64,000 bases of DNA from Arthrobacter sp. B2a2-09. GTDB taxonomy: Bacteria; Actinomycetota; Actinomycetes; Actinomycetales; Micrococcaceae. Below, piece after piece: positions 25,257 through 34,100 of this stretch. The number at the start of each line of letters is the position of its first letter. Positions within the stretch are counted from its first letter, which is position 1. A model generated the notes under the pieces. It saw nothing but the letters and a program-made list of their open reading frames with translations, searched no databases and was not told the origin of the DNA. Both the position numbers and the translations under genes were made by a program. Location of the stretch: positions 1 through 64,000 of the forward strand of contig NZ_JAMXIC010000026.1 in NCBI RefSeq assembly GCF_027587375.1, written 5' to 3'.

Positions 25257-26297
25257 CTATTCCTGTTCCGAATCGGTCCGCGGCGCGAGCATCTCCCGGG
25301 CTTGGAGCGCACGCTGGTGGGCGCCGGCTTTGTCGAAGCGATCGGCCGCTTCGACAAGACTTTCCTTCGCCGCCTGCTTGCTTCCGGTATCGGCTTGGGC
25401 ACGCGCCATCAAAAGAAATATCTCGCCCGCGATCTGCGAAGGCAGCTGGTCGGCCCTGCCCCTGATTTCGTCCAGCAGCTCAAGGGCCGCCTTGGCGTCT
25501 CCCGCTAGGTAGTTCCAATGCGCGCGGTTGAGCCGAAGCAGGAGAACTTCCTCTTCGCTGCCCCCGACAACATCCGTGGCAAGTTCGGCACGTTCGATGC
25601 ATCGCAGGGTGGCGGCATCTGCCACTTCCGCAGCCAGCCTCATCGCCGCCGACGCCTTGTTGAACTTGGCCCAGACATCCAGGTTCCGGGAAGGGGAGAA
25701 GGTTTCCGCGGCGAGCTCATGGTACTGGAGGCCCTCATCGACTTTGTCGCAGAGGAACGCCACATTGCCGATGACCCAGTACGCCTTGCCGGCCAGCTGG
25801 TCATCCATTTCATCGGAGATTCTTTCCGAGAGGGAAAGGCATTCCTCCCATGCCTCTTCAAGTTTTCCGGATTCGCCAAACGCCGCGATCAGTGCCTGCC
25901 GTGCGTGGACGTCGATTTCCATGTCTGCGTCATCATCGACCAGGCCGACTGCCGACGCCGCAGCCGCCGTGGCCATCTCCAAGAGTCCTTCACTTCGCAG
26001 GGAGTTCGCCATCAAAATGAGAGCCCGGGCCCGGTGTTGGGGTGAGCCCGCAGCCAACGATGCCTCGGAAAGGGATCTCGCCAGGGCAGTGCACTCAGCG
26101 AAGTCACCGGCGTCGAGAAGGTTCTCGGCTTGAAGGAAAGTCATGTTCCACCACCCCGTGGAATCACCCTCGTCGCGGGCAATATCGGCGGCCGAACGCG
26201 CGCCATCGGCAGCCTTGGTGAACTCATGGCTGGCCCTGTGCCCCCTCGCCTCAAGCTCCACGGCGGCGTATGACGGCGCAACCTTCTTCTCTCGCAT
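25257..26297 (-). CDS. Cytoplasmic TPR-repeat protein
   Basis: A 346-residue all-helical protein without signal peptide or membrane helix. Helical pairs of tetratricopeptide type run through most of it, for example WWNMTFLQAENLLDAGDFAEC, ARALILMANSLRSEGLLEMA, AYWVIGNVAFLCDKVDEGLQYHELA and LLRLNRAHWNYLAGDAKAALEL by segments. No HTH or catalytic domain is visible. It is divergent from the AIGWWPN-repeat secreted protein, with 172 nt between starts. TPR proteins of this shape include Rap-like peptide receptors, but also generic scaffolds; a peptide-receptor role here is only a hypothesis. Confidence 0.68.
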   Translation of the reverse strand: MREKKVAPSYAAVELEARGHRASHEFTKAADGARSAADIARDEGDSTGWWNMTFLQAENLLDAGDFAECTALARSLSEASLAAGSPQHRARALILMANSLRSEGLLEMATAAAASAVGLVDDDADMEIDVHARQALIAAFGESGKLEEAWEECLSLSERISDEMDDQLAGKAYWVIGNVAFLCDKVDEGLQYHELAAETFSPSRNLDVWAKFNKASAAMRLAAEVADAATLRCIERAELATDVVGGSEEEVLLLRLNRAHWNYLAGDAKAALELLDEIRGRADQLPSQIAGEIFLLMARAQADTGSKQAAKESLVEAADRFDKAGAHQRALQAREMLAPRTDSEQE

Positions 26298-26382
26298 AGC
26301 TCCATTATGTCTCTGAGACCCTACGTCAAAGGTGCGGCCGGGTAATTAGCACGATTTTGGGAGATGTGGACAAAGCATTGAT

Positions 26383-26409
26383 GACACGGCGTGTCGTTAC
26401 TCTTATAAT
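26383..26409 (+). promoter_or_regulatory. Promoter with palindromic operator for the AIGWWPN-repeat gene
   Basis: A perfect TATAAT -10 box lies at 26404-26409. Upstream, GACACGGCGTGTC (26383-26395) is a perfect 13-bp palindrome (6-bp arms, central G), filling the space where the -35 and spacer should be (TGACAC at 26382 is 16 nt from the -10). A repressor or activator binding there would control the gene directly. Confidence 0.6.
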
Positions 26410-26469
26410 GAGCGTGCTTCACTTCGTTCACTCCAGTCGCATCAGTCACATAACATCAGGAGCTTCCGC

Positions 26470-26796
26470 ATGAAAAGAACTATCGCCGCTCTCCTCGCGG
26501 CAGCAGCAATCTTGCTCGCAGGGATTACCGGCTCGGCAGCCGTGTCCGCCAGCAGCCAGAGCCCCTCGCAGGATTCGTCCATAGCCATTGGCTGGTGGCC
26601 GAACGTCGCCCAGGATGCGGCTCAGGCCATCGGCTGGTGGCCCAACGCAACCACACAGGATTCGGCTCAGGCTATCGGCTGGTGGCCGAACTTCGCACAG
26701 GATTCGGCTCAGGCTATCGGCTGGTGGCCCAACGCGACCACACAGGGTTCGCCTGAAGCTATTGGCTGGTGGCCCAACTCCACCCCCTCCAACTAG
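26470..26796 (+). CDS. Small secreted protein with five AIGWWPN repeats
   Basis: A 108-residue protein. A clear Sec signal peptide (MKRTIAALLAAAAILLAGI, cleavage predicted after AVSA at residue 27) is followed by a spacer and five exact copies of AIGWWPN starting at residues 39, 53, 68, 82 and 97. The linkers alternate between VAQDAAQ-like and ATTQDSAQ-like, so periods run 14, 15, 14, 15. The array is therefore a duplicated 29-residue dimer plus one copy. No Cys, no anchor motif and no membrane helix. AGGAG precedes the ATG. I recognise no family. Possible roles: a multi-copy peptide precursor, a Trp-rich adhesive or glycan-binding protein, or a structural envelope protein. Confidence 0.85.
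   Translation: MKRTIAALLAAAAILLAGITGSAAVSASSQSPSQDSSIAIGWWPNVAQDAAQAIGWWPNATTQDSAQAIGWWPNFAQDSAQAIGWWPNATTQGSPEAIGWWPNSTPSN
26584..26778 (+). repeat. In-frame tandem repeat encoding AIGWWPN units
   Basis: Four repeat intervals of 42, 45, 42 and 45 bp run from residue 39 to 103 of the secreted protein. Units are close at the DNA level too (GCTATCGGCTGGTGGCC recurs), so recombination or slippage could change copy number between strains. Confidence 0.85.
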
Positions 26797-26805
26797 CGAC
26801 ACCTG

Positions 26806-26836
26806 AAAGGCACCGGACCCAAGGTCCGGTGCCTTT
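26806..26836. terminator. Bidirectional intrinsic terminator
   Basis: A 14-bp perfect stem including an A-run on the left and T-run on the right (26806-26819 and 26823-26836) with loop CAA. It separates the convergent secreted-protein and GGDEF/EAL genes and should stop both transcripts. Confidence 0.88.
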
Positions 26837-26873
26837 CTGCTGCCTGCCGTTCAGTTACCGGGAGGAGGCACGC

Positions 26874-28394
26874 TCAGGTGCCGCGCAGCAGTTCCGCGAA
26901 TTTATCCGCTGCCATGGGTCGGCCAAAGTAATACCCCTGGCCACTGGCGCAGCCCAAGCGGGCAAGCTCAGCCGCCTGCTCTTCCGTTTCGATACCCTCG
27001 GCCACGGCCTGCATTCCACACGCATGTATGAGCTGGAGAACCGCCGCCACAAAGTCCCGTTCCTTGTCGTCCGTGCCCAGGCCTTGGATCAGGGAGCGGT
27101 CAATCTTGACCACGTTGACGGGAAGGCTGCGGAGGTAACTGATGGACGAATAGCCGGTGCCGAAATCGTCGATTTCCAAGCGGATACCCAGGCGCCGGAG
27201 GCCGGTCAGGGAGTATTTGTCAATGTCGCTGCCATTCACCGCCATTGACTCCGTGAGCTCGATGACCAGCTTGGATGCCTCCACTCCGGTTTCGGCGAGC
27301 ACTTCCCGCACATGCTCAATCAATTCCAGGCTTTGCAGTTCGGTTGTCGAAATATTGACGCGCATGCTGAAGTCTTCGTCTACGCCCGGGCCGTCCTGCC
27401 ACTCGCGCAATTGCTGCATCGCCCGCCGAAGAACCCAATAGCCGAGATCGATGATGATGCCGGTTTCCTCGGCGAGCGGGATGAATGCATCCGGCATCAA
27501 CAATCCCCTGTCGGGGTGGTTCCACCGCACCAGCGCTTCAGCGCCTTCGATCCGGCCCGAGGCCAACTCGACGACAGGCTGGAAGTGGAGGGTCAGCTGA
27601 TCTGTCCGGATGGCTTCACGCAGCTCCGAGATCATGAGTCCTTGGAGTCGGCGCGCGTACAACAAAGCCGGTTCGAAGACCCTGACGCTGCTCCGCTGCT
27701 CGGCCTTTGCCGCATACATGGCCGTATCGGCTTCCATCACGAGGTCGTCCACAGACTGCCCTGGCTCGGCGACCCGGAGCCCGATGCTGGTTCCACAGAT
27801 GATCCGGACTTCGTCAATGTCGATGCTTTCACCTACGGCCCGGAGGATCCGCTTGGCAACGCCCCGCGCATGCGCCGCATTGGATTTGGGCAGCATGACG
27901 GCAAATTCGTCTCCGCCGAGCCTGGCCACCATGTCAGTGTCGCGGACCGCGGCGAGCAGGCGCTTGGCGGTGACCTTCAAAACGGTGTCCCCTGCGCCGT
28001 GCCCCAAGGTGTCGTTGATCCCCTTGAACGAATTCAAGTCCAAAACGAGCAGCGCAGGTGGGAGCTCGCCGCGCTCGGATTCGACGAGCTCGTGGCTCAG
28101 CGCCCTTTCGAGTGCCGTGCGGTTGGCCAACTGGGTCAGCGGATCAGTGAGCGCCATCCTTTCGAGTTCGATTTGGGCCTCGCGCAGCATGGCGGTTCGG
28201 CTTTCGACCCGTTCTTCGAGCTCTTGGTAGATGGCTTGGAGATCGTCCGCCATGAGGTTGATCCCGGTAATGACGGCGGCCACTTCGTCCCGCGGGCCGG
28301 AGACCGGGATCCTCGTGCTGAGGTCGCCGTCCGCAATCCGGACTACCCCTTCAACAAGGGCAAGGAGTCGCGGGTCCTGGGGCTCATGAATCAC
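26874..28394 (-). CDS. HAMP-GGDEF-EAL cyclic di-GMP enzyme
   Basis: A 506-residue protein. A HAMP-like segment (IADGDLSTRIPVSGPRDEV) and coiled coil (residues 1-80) lead to a GGDEF domain with an intact GGDEF at 160-164 and an EAL domain with EAL at 286-288, VNISTTEL and DDFGTGYSS. Both sites look catalytic, so it may make or degrade c-di-GMP depending on input. There is no membrane helix, so the HAMP-like part must take its signal from another protein. The GTG start overlaps the upstream STAS-like gene by 11 nt, and that protein is the obvious candidate partner. Confidence 0.92.
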   Translation of the reverse strand: MIHEPQDPRLLALVEGVVRIADGDLSTRIPVSGPRDEVAAVITGINLMADDLQAIYQELEERVESRTAMLREAQIELERMALTDPLTQLANRTALERALSHELVESERGELPPALLVLDLNSFKGINDTLGHGAGDTVLKVTAKRLLAAVRDTDMVARLGGDEFAVMLPKSNAAHARGVAKRILRAVGESIDIDEVRIICGTSIGLRVAEPGQSVDDLVMEADTAMYAAKAEQRSSVRVFEPALLYARRLQGLMISELREAIRTDQLTLHFQPVVELASGRIEGAEALVRWNHPDRGLLMPDAFIPLAEETGIIIDLGYWVLRRAMQQLREWQDGPGVDEDFSMRVNISTTELQSLELIEHVREVLAETGVEASKLVIELTESMAVNGSDIDKYSLTGLRRLGIRLEIDDFGTGYSSISYLRSLPVNVVKIDRSLIQGLGTDDKERDFVAAVLQLIHACGMQAVAEGIETEEQAAELARLGCASGQGYYFGRPMAADKFAELLRGT

Positions 28395-28821
28395 GGTGGT
28401 GCTCTCTCAACCAGTCACGGGCCTCTGCCTCTGAGGTGAAGAACTGCCCGGGAAGGGAGCCGGGCTTCGCGCGCAGGAGGAAGTGGGCGATCACCCGGTC
28501 CACAGGGCTCTCCCCCAAGAGGGCGCATGCCGAAACAACCACGGAATTCGAGTAGGCCAGGCGCGCGTCGTCGGTGACTGACAGTACCCCGGTCACCCTG
28601 AGCAAAAGGGGGAGCCTCCGTCCGTCGGCAAACGCACGAACGGCTGCCGCGGCCGCCCGGGCTTCCGGCGAGCGGACTACGGTGTTTGGCGGCAGGGTGA
28701 CCTCAACGATGCCGTCCTCCGCCAAGTCAACGGTGATCTGATCGGCAGGGGCCGTGACTTCTCCAGGCAAGGCATCATCGGGAAGCCTGGAATCCCGGGC
28801 GGGCAGTGTCTGGGCGCTCAT
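28384..28821 (-). CDS. STAS/SpoIIAA-like protein (DUF7793-type)
   Basis: A 145-residue protein. The body (ITVDLAEDGIVEVTLPPNT, LPLLLRVTGVLSVTDDARLAYS, SPVDRVIAHFLL) has the alternating strand/helix pattern of small STAS-like domains common in Actinobacteria. No phosphorylatable Ser motif is obvious. I chose ATG 28821 (MSAQTLPARD) rather than the in-frame start 237 nt upstream, because the upstream part has no protein-like character and contains a palindrome. It is coupled to the GGDEF/EAL gene. Confidence 0.65.
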   Translation of the reverse strand: MSAQTLPARDSRLPDDALPGEVTAPADQITVDLAEDGIVEVTLPPNTVVRSPEARAAAAAVRAFADGRRLPLLLRVTGVLSVTDDARLAYSNSVVVSACALLGESPVDRVIAHFLLRAKPGSLPGQFFTSEAEARDWLREHHRDS

Positions 28822-28955
28822 CGCTGCGTGGCCTGCCGCCGTCGGGCGATCGGACCGCGCAGATCCCTCAGGGCACAACCCGAGAGGTGGGATGTTGCCT
28901 TTATGGGGAATATGTCGCCTGCGTGTCCCGGACGACGCAGAACAAGCTGATGAGT

Positions 28956-28968
28956 CATAGGTCCTATG
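28956..28968. promoter_or_regulatory. 13-bp perfect palindrome CATAGGTCCTATG
   Basis: A perfect inverted repeat with 6-bp arms and a central T, 135 nt upstream of the STAS-like gene, in the 276-nt space before the DUF998 gene end. It is a likely regulator site for the STAS-GGDEF/EAL operon. I found no convincing -10/-35 pair beside it. Confidence 0.4.
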
Positions 28969-29097
28969 TTCTGCCGTGTCGGTCAATCCAGTCTGCGCCA
29001 AACTGCGTGGAACCCTCAGCCCGACGCCATTCCGGTGAGTGCACTCATGATAATGCAAAGACTACCCACCCGCTGACATGAGGCTACCCGCGAAAAC

Positions 29098-29862
29098 TCA
29101 GCCTTTTGCAAGCCGCGCCGCCGTTCGCCGTACTTCCCGGACCCTTTGCGCCACCACGAGTCCAGCGGCGGAAAATCCGATCGTGACCGGATAACCCATC
29201 AGGCGCTCCAAGGTTCCGGGTTCGGGGACATCCATCCTTGTCAGGCCGCCTACCACGAGGGCGCCCAGTGTCAGGGTTCCGCACGCCACGATGAACCAGC
29301 TCATAGGGGTATGGGGCAGCCAAAGCAGCCCGAGGAGCAGAAGCGCGAATGCTCCACCGATGAAGAACATGAGAGCGCCCACAAGATGGAAGGGAGACCC
29401 AAGGTCTTCCGGCACGAAGCCAACAACCACAGTTCCCAGCCCGGAGATACCCGTCAGGATCCGGACCGCGACGGCGGTGGGCCACGCTTTGCGGTAGGCG
29501 GCGCCTTGCACGATCCGCACCCCGGGACGGGCCGCGATGCATAGGAGTGCGGAACTGAGCAGCAGCGCCCCGAACAGCATCCCGAGGCCCTGCACCACAA
29601 AAGAGGAATTCATGAGCAGATGCAGTGGCGAACAAACGTCACGGTGCTCGTAGATCCCGCACTTGAGCGCGCCAAGATCGCTGATGAAACCGGTTCGGCG
29701 ATCGTACGGCTCGGGACCGCGCCAGGCTTCGATCACCGCCGATTCGGCCACGAAATACTGCACCACGCTCAGCTGGGCCCAGCCGCCGATGTTCGAGCGG
29801 ATGGTGCCCAGGTCCGGGAGGTAGTCGCCGGAGGCGGCCGGAACCGCCATCTGCTCTCTCAT
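29098..29862 (-). CDS. DUF998 family membrane protein
   Basis: A 254-residue protein with about six helices, including GLGMLFGALLLSSALLCIA, ILTGISGLGTVVVGFVPED and LVGALMFFIGGAFALLLLGLLW. The GFVPED and SPFHLVGA segments are typical of DUF998. Function is unknown. I chose ATG 29862: TAGGCT ends exactly 7 nt before it (leaderless pattern), and the longer frame upstream has no membrane character and runs into the tRNA. Confidence 0.75.
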   Translation of the reverse strand: MREQMAVPAASGDYLPDLGTIRSNIGGWAQLSVVQYFVAESAVIEAWRGPEPYDRRTGFISDLGALKCGIYEHRDVCSPLHLLMNSSFVVQGLGMLFGALLLSSALLCIAARPGVRIVQGAAYRKAWPTAVAVRILTGISGLGTVVVGFVPEDLGSPFHLVGALMFFIGGAFALLLLGLLWLPHTPMSWFIVACGTLTLGALVVGGLTRMDVPEPGTLERLMGYPVTIGFSAAGLVVAQRVREVRRTAARLAKG

Positions 29863-30039
29863 GCGGGCCAGCCTAGCGCCAGCCCACCCACGTGCCGCGC
29901 CGCCTGTGTCGCCACAGTGACTGTGTTGCTGCGCTTCCGGCGTTGCGGTGCTGTCGGTGTTCGAGGGCTGCCCCGGCAGCTTGTATGCTTGTATGCGTGC
30001 CCGGCCAGCGGCTCCCAGGAGCTTCCAGCACGCGCACAG

Positions 30040-30112
30040 GCCCTCGTAGCTCAGTGGATAGAGCACGGCTCTCCTAAAGCCGGTGTCGTTGGTTCGATTC
30101 CAATCGAGGGCA
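30040..30112 (+). tRNA. tRNA-Arg (anticodon CCT)
   Basis: The 73-nt cloverleaf is complete. Acceptor GCCCTCG pairs with CGAGGGC, the D-stem is GCTC/GAGC, the anticodon stem CGGCT/AGCCG closes loop CTCCTAA (anticodon CCT, reading AGG), and the T-arm contains TTCGATT. Discriminator base is A and CCA is not encoded. The next gene starts 2 nt after the tRNA. Confidence 0.95.
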
Positions 30113-30113
30113 C

Positions 30114-30569
30114 TTGAAAGACCAGCTGCGCGAATCGTCTCCGACGCAAGACCTGCGGGCCTACCTGCTGGGCAGCTGGACCGTGGAACGGTCCCTGTGG
30201 GACCGGGCGAGCGGCACTCGCGGTACGTTCACCGGCGTCGTGCGCTATTCAGGAACTCCCGACGGCGGGCTCCTCCTTCGCGAGGACGGCACCATGACTT
30301 GGCCTACCCACACCGGCCCGGCCTTCCGCGAATACCTCCTGCGGCCCTCGGACTCCCCTGCCGCCATGGATGTCTACTTCCCGGATGGAAAACCGTTCCA
30401 CCGCATGAGCTTCCGCGACCACGCCAACGAGGACAGCCACTGGTGCGATCCCGATGATTACAAAGTCAATTACCTCTGGGGTGGGCCGGATGCTTTCAGC
30501 TTCGCCTGGGACGTCCACGGGCCGGCCAAGGATTTGCTGCTGGAGTCCCGGCTAAGGAGAGAGCAATGA
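30114..30569 (+). CDS. DUF6314 family protein
   Basis: A 151-residue cytoplasmic protein with a single beta-barrel-like domain: LLGSWTVERSLWDR, FTGVVRYSG, LLLREDGTMTW, MDVYFPDGKPFHRMSF, DYKVNYLWGGPDAFSFAWDVHGP. Aromatic-rich strands and a WxV-type start suggest a lipocalin-like ligand pocket. Function unknown. No ATG fits. The TTG at 30114 starts one base after the tRNA, and its only ribosome-site candidate (GAGGG) lies in the tRNA acceptor stem. It overlaps the Nudix gene by ATGA. Confidence 0.72.
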   Translation: MKDQLRESSPTQDLRAYLLGSWTVERSLWDRASGTRGTFTGVVRYSGTPDGGLLLREDGTMTWPTHTGPAFREYLLRPSDSPAAMDVYFPDGKPFHRMSFRDHANEDSHWCDPDDYKVNYLWGGPDAFSFAWDVHGPAKDLLLESRLRREQ

Positions 30570-30982
30570 CCCACGACAGTGCAGCCAAGGACCTGATAGT
30601 CGTCAGCGCGGTCTGCGTGTACGACGACGACGGACGGCTGCTGACGGTGCGCAAGCGTGGCACGGACAAGTTCATGCACCCGGGAGGCAAGCCCGAACCG
30701 GGCGAATCCGCGGCGCAGGCGGCATCCCGCGAGCTGGTCGAGGAAGTCGGAATCGACATCGACCCGGCCGATCTGGTGCCCTTGGGGAGCTGGCTCGCCG
30801 TCGCCGCCAACGAGGCCGCCACGGACATCGAGGCAACCGTCTTCACCGCACCGGGCACGTGGGAAGCCCATCCTTCGGCCGAGATCGCAGAGATCCGCTG
30901 GTTGGATCTCTCTGCTGAACTTCCGGACGATTTGGCACCGCTCCTGACGGACCATGTCCTGCCCTTGCTCGCGAAAGAATAA
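30566..30982 (+). CDS. Nudix hydrolase
   Basis: A 138-residue pyrophosphohydrolase. The Nudix box is complete: a Gly of PGGKPEPGE, then AASRELVEEVGI with the REx2EE metal ligands. VVSAVCVYDDDGRLLTVRK is the usual N-terminal strand pair. The substrate (mutagenic dNTP, ADP-ribose or other) cannot be told. It is translationally coupled to the DUF6314 gene, possibly a ligand-binding partner. Confidence 0.88.
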   Translation: MTHDSAAKDLIVVSAVCVYDDDGRLLTVRKRGTDKFMHPGGKPEPGESAAQAASRELVEEVGIDIDPADLVPLGSWLAVAANEAATDIEATVFTAPGTWEAHPSAEIAEIRWLDLSAELPDDLAPLLTDHVLPLLAKE

Positions 30983-31101
30983 AGCCTCCCGGCACCGGGA
31001 CAATTTGCCGCGGAGAACCAGTAGAGCTTTGGGCCTCCTGGTGGCAAAGTTTGGTTTAACCTAATACAGGTCAGCATTGTCAGATCCAGCTGGGGGATCG
31101 C

Positions 31102-34100
31102 ATGCAATTTCTTGATGAGCGCCGCGACGCTTCGGCCATCGGCGTGGGCGGACGCAGCCTGCGAAAGCCCGCCTTGGCCTGGACTGTCGTTGCCACCGGT
31201 GCGGCGGTCGTCGTTCTGGCGATGGTCCTGGGAGCAAACCAAGGGACGTCCGCGGCGCAGTCCGCCGGGGATCTCACCATCCTTGCGGCCGCGCTGCTCG
31301 CCACAGTCAGTTGTGCCCGGGCAGCACGGCGCAAAGACGAAAGCTCCCGCGCGTGGTGGGTCATGGCCCTGGCCACGCTGGTCTGGACCATCGGCCAAAC
31401 AATCTGGACCTTCTTTGGGCTGACGCTTGACCATGACTATCCCTACCCCTCCATAGCCGATGCCTTTTTTGTCGGCTACGCGATCCCGGCCGCGATCGCC
31501 CTCTACTTGTTCCCGCGTCCCCGGGTTTCCCGGGTTGCTTTCGTGCGCGCGCTTTTGGATGCGGCAGTGATCGCCTCCGCTGTGCTGTTCATGAGCTGGG
31601 CCACGGTCCTCGGTTCCATGTACAGGGCGGGAGGGCAGGAAACCCTCGCCCATCTCACCGGGCTCGCCTATCCTGTTGCGGATATCGTGATGGTTTCCAT
31701 TGTCCTCATGCTCACCATGCGGAGGGCACCGGGAGAGCGCCTCAGGTGGGTCTGCCTGGGTGGCGGGCTCCTCGTCCTGGCACTGACTGACAGTACCTAC
31801 GTGAAACTGACCTCCGACGGCGTCACCGGGCTCACCGGAACACCCCTGGCGGCCGGCTGGATCGCCGCGTTCCTGCTGATCGCCCTCGCCCCGCTGGTCC
31901 GCTACGCCCCGCGTCCCCGGACGGACCGGCGCCTCTACACCCTGGCACTGGAACTACTCCCCTACGTCCCCGTCTTCGGTGCTGTCATGGTGGCGCCCAT
32001 ACGCGTCGGGCGTCCCAGCGACCCCTTCCTCCAGACCGTGGGACTTACCGTGTTGGCCCTGGCCGTCACGCGCCAGATCCTCATGATCCTGGAGAACATC
32101 AACCTGACGCGGGATCTCGAATCCAAGGTTGCCCAGCGCACGGCGGAGCTCGAAGGCCTCGGCGCGATCGTCAACTCCTCGGCGGACGCAATTGTGGGCA
32201 AGACCCTGGACGGTGTCATCACCAGCTGGAATCCCGGGGCCGAACGGATCTACGGGTACAGCACCGCGGAGGCAATTGGGAGGCATGTTTCCTTCATCAT
32301 TCCGGACGATCTTCGGGACGAGGAAGAAGAGCTTCTCGCGGCAATCAGGGCCGGCGGCGAAACACACAGCTACGAATCAGCACGCGTCCGCAGCGACGGT
32401 TCCATCATTCCCGTCTCCCTGACAATGTCTCCGATCCGCGGCACCGGCGGCATCCACGGGATAGCCACGATATCCCGGGACATCACCGAACGCCGGCTCG
32501 CCCAGGCCGAGTTGGTGACCGCGCGCGAAGCCGCCGAGGAATCCAGCCGCTTGAAGTCGGAGTTCCTCGCAACGATGAGCCATGAGATCCGCACACCGAT
32601 GAACGGCGTGATCGGACTGACCGGCTTGTTGCTGGACACCCCCTTGGAGGAAACCCAGCGCCAGTATGCCGAGGGCGTCAAGGGGGCTGGCGAAGCCCTG
32701 CTGACCCTGATCAATGACATTCTGGACTTCTCGAAACTGGAAGCCGGCAAGGTCGATCTGGACCCCGCACCCTTCAATCCACGGACCCTGGTGGAGGAAC
32801 TCGCAGTCCTTCTTGCCGAAGCCGCCCAGGCCAAAGGCCTGGAGCTGATTGCGTACTGCCGGCCGGAGGTTCCGGCGATGCTGGTGGGCGACGCCGGCCG
32901 CATCAGGCAGATCCTGCTCAATCTGGCCTCAAATGCAGTTAAATTCACTCCTGCCGGGGAAGTCGTCATCAGTGTGAAGGTCGTGGAGCGAGAATCCGCG
33001 AACGTGCGGGTACGCTTCGAAGTCCGTGACACCGGGATCGGGATCGAGGCGGCAGACCATCTCAGGCTCTTCGAGTCGTTCTCGCAAGCCGATGCCTCAA
33101 CCACCCGGCGGTACGGCGGAACCGGCCTTGGACTGGCGATCTCGCGCAGGCTTACCGAGGTGATGGGCGGCGAGATCGGGGTGGACAGTTCCTTGGGCAA
33201 AGGCAGCACTTTCTGGGCCACCCTTCCCTTGGCAGTGAGCGGTCCCGCCGCGGTTCCGCCGTCGATCTCGCCCGACCAACTCACGGGACTCCGGGTCCTG
33301 GTGGTGGACGACAACTCGACCAACCGGCTGGTGCTCCAGGCGCAATTGGCGGGCTGGCGGATGAATCCGGAGGCCGTCGGCGACGCCCAACGGGGGTTGG
33401 ACCGTTGCCGCGAAGAAGCAGCCGCCGGACGTCCCTTCGACATTGCGGTGCTGGACATGTGCATGCCCGACATGAACGGCTTGGAGCTGGCGCACAAGCT
33501 GAGCACGGACGTCGCGCTGGAATCCACGCGGATCATCATGCTGACGTCCACCATGAATGTGGACAAAGCGGAGCTCGTGGCCGCCGGGGTCCAGGAGTGG
33601 CTGACGAAGCCCGTGCGCAGCTCCGAATTCTACGACCGGCTCATGCGTCTTGTTGCGGCCCGCCCGCTCACGGCTCCCGTCGTTTCTCCCGCAATCCCCG
33701 TGACCATCAGCCAGCCTTCTCGCGGCCTGATTTTGGTCGTCGAGGACAACGAGGTCAACCAGCTCGTGGCGCGGAGCATGGTTGCCAAGCTCGGGTACGA
33801 GGCCGACGTCGTAGCTGATGGCAGCGAAGCAGTTGCCGCCACTGCGGCAACAGAGTATGCCGCGGTCCTGATGGACTGCCATATGCCCGTCATGGACGGA
33901 TTCGAGGCCACCAAGGCCATCCGGGCACGGCACAATGGCCGCAGGAGGCTCCCCGTCATCGCCATGACCGCAGGCGCCTTGGATGAGGACCGTGAGCGCT
34001 GCCTCGCGGCCGGCATGGACGACTATCTGGCCAAACCGGTGGACGTGGACAAATTGGACCAGGTGCTCTCGCGATGGATACCTGAAACATCGAAGGAAAG

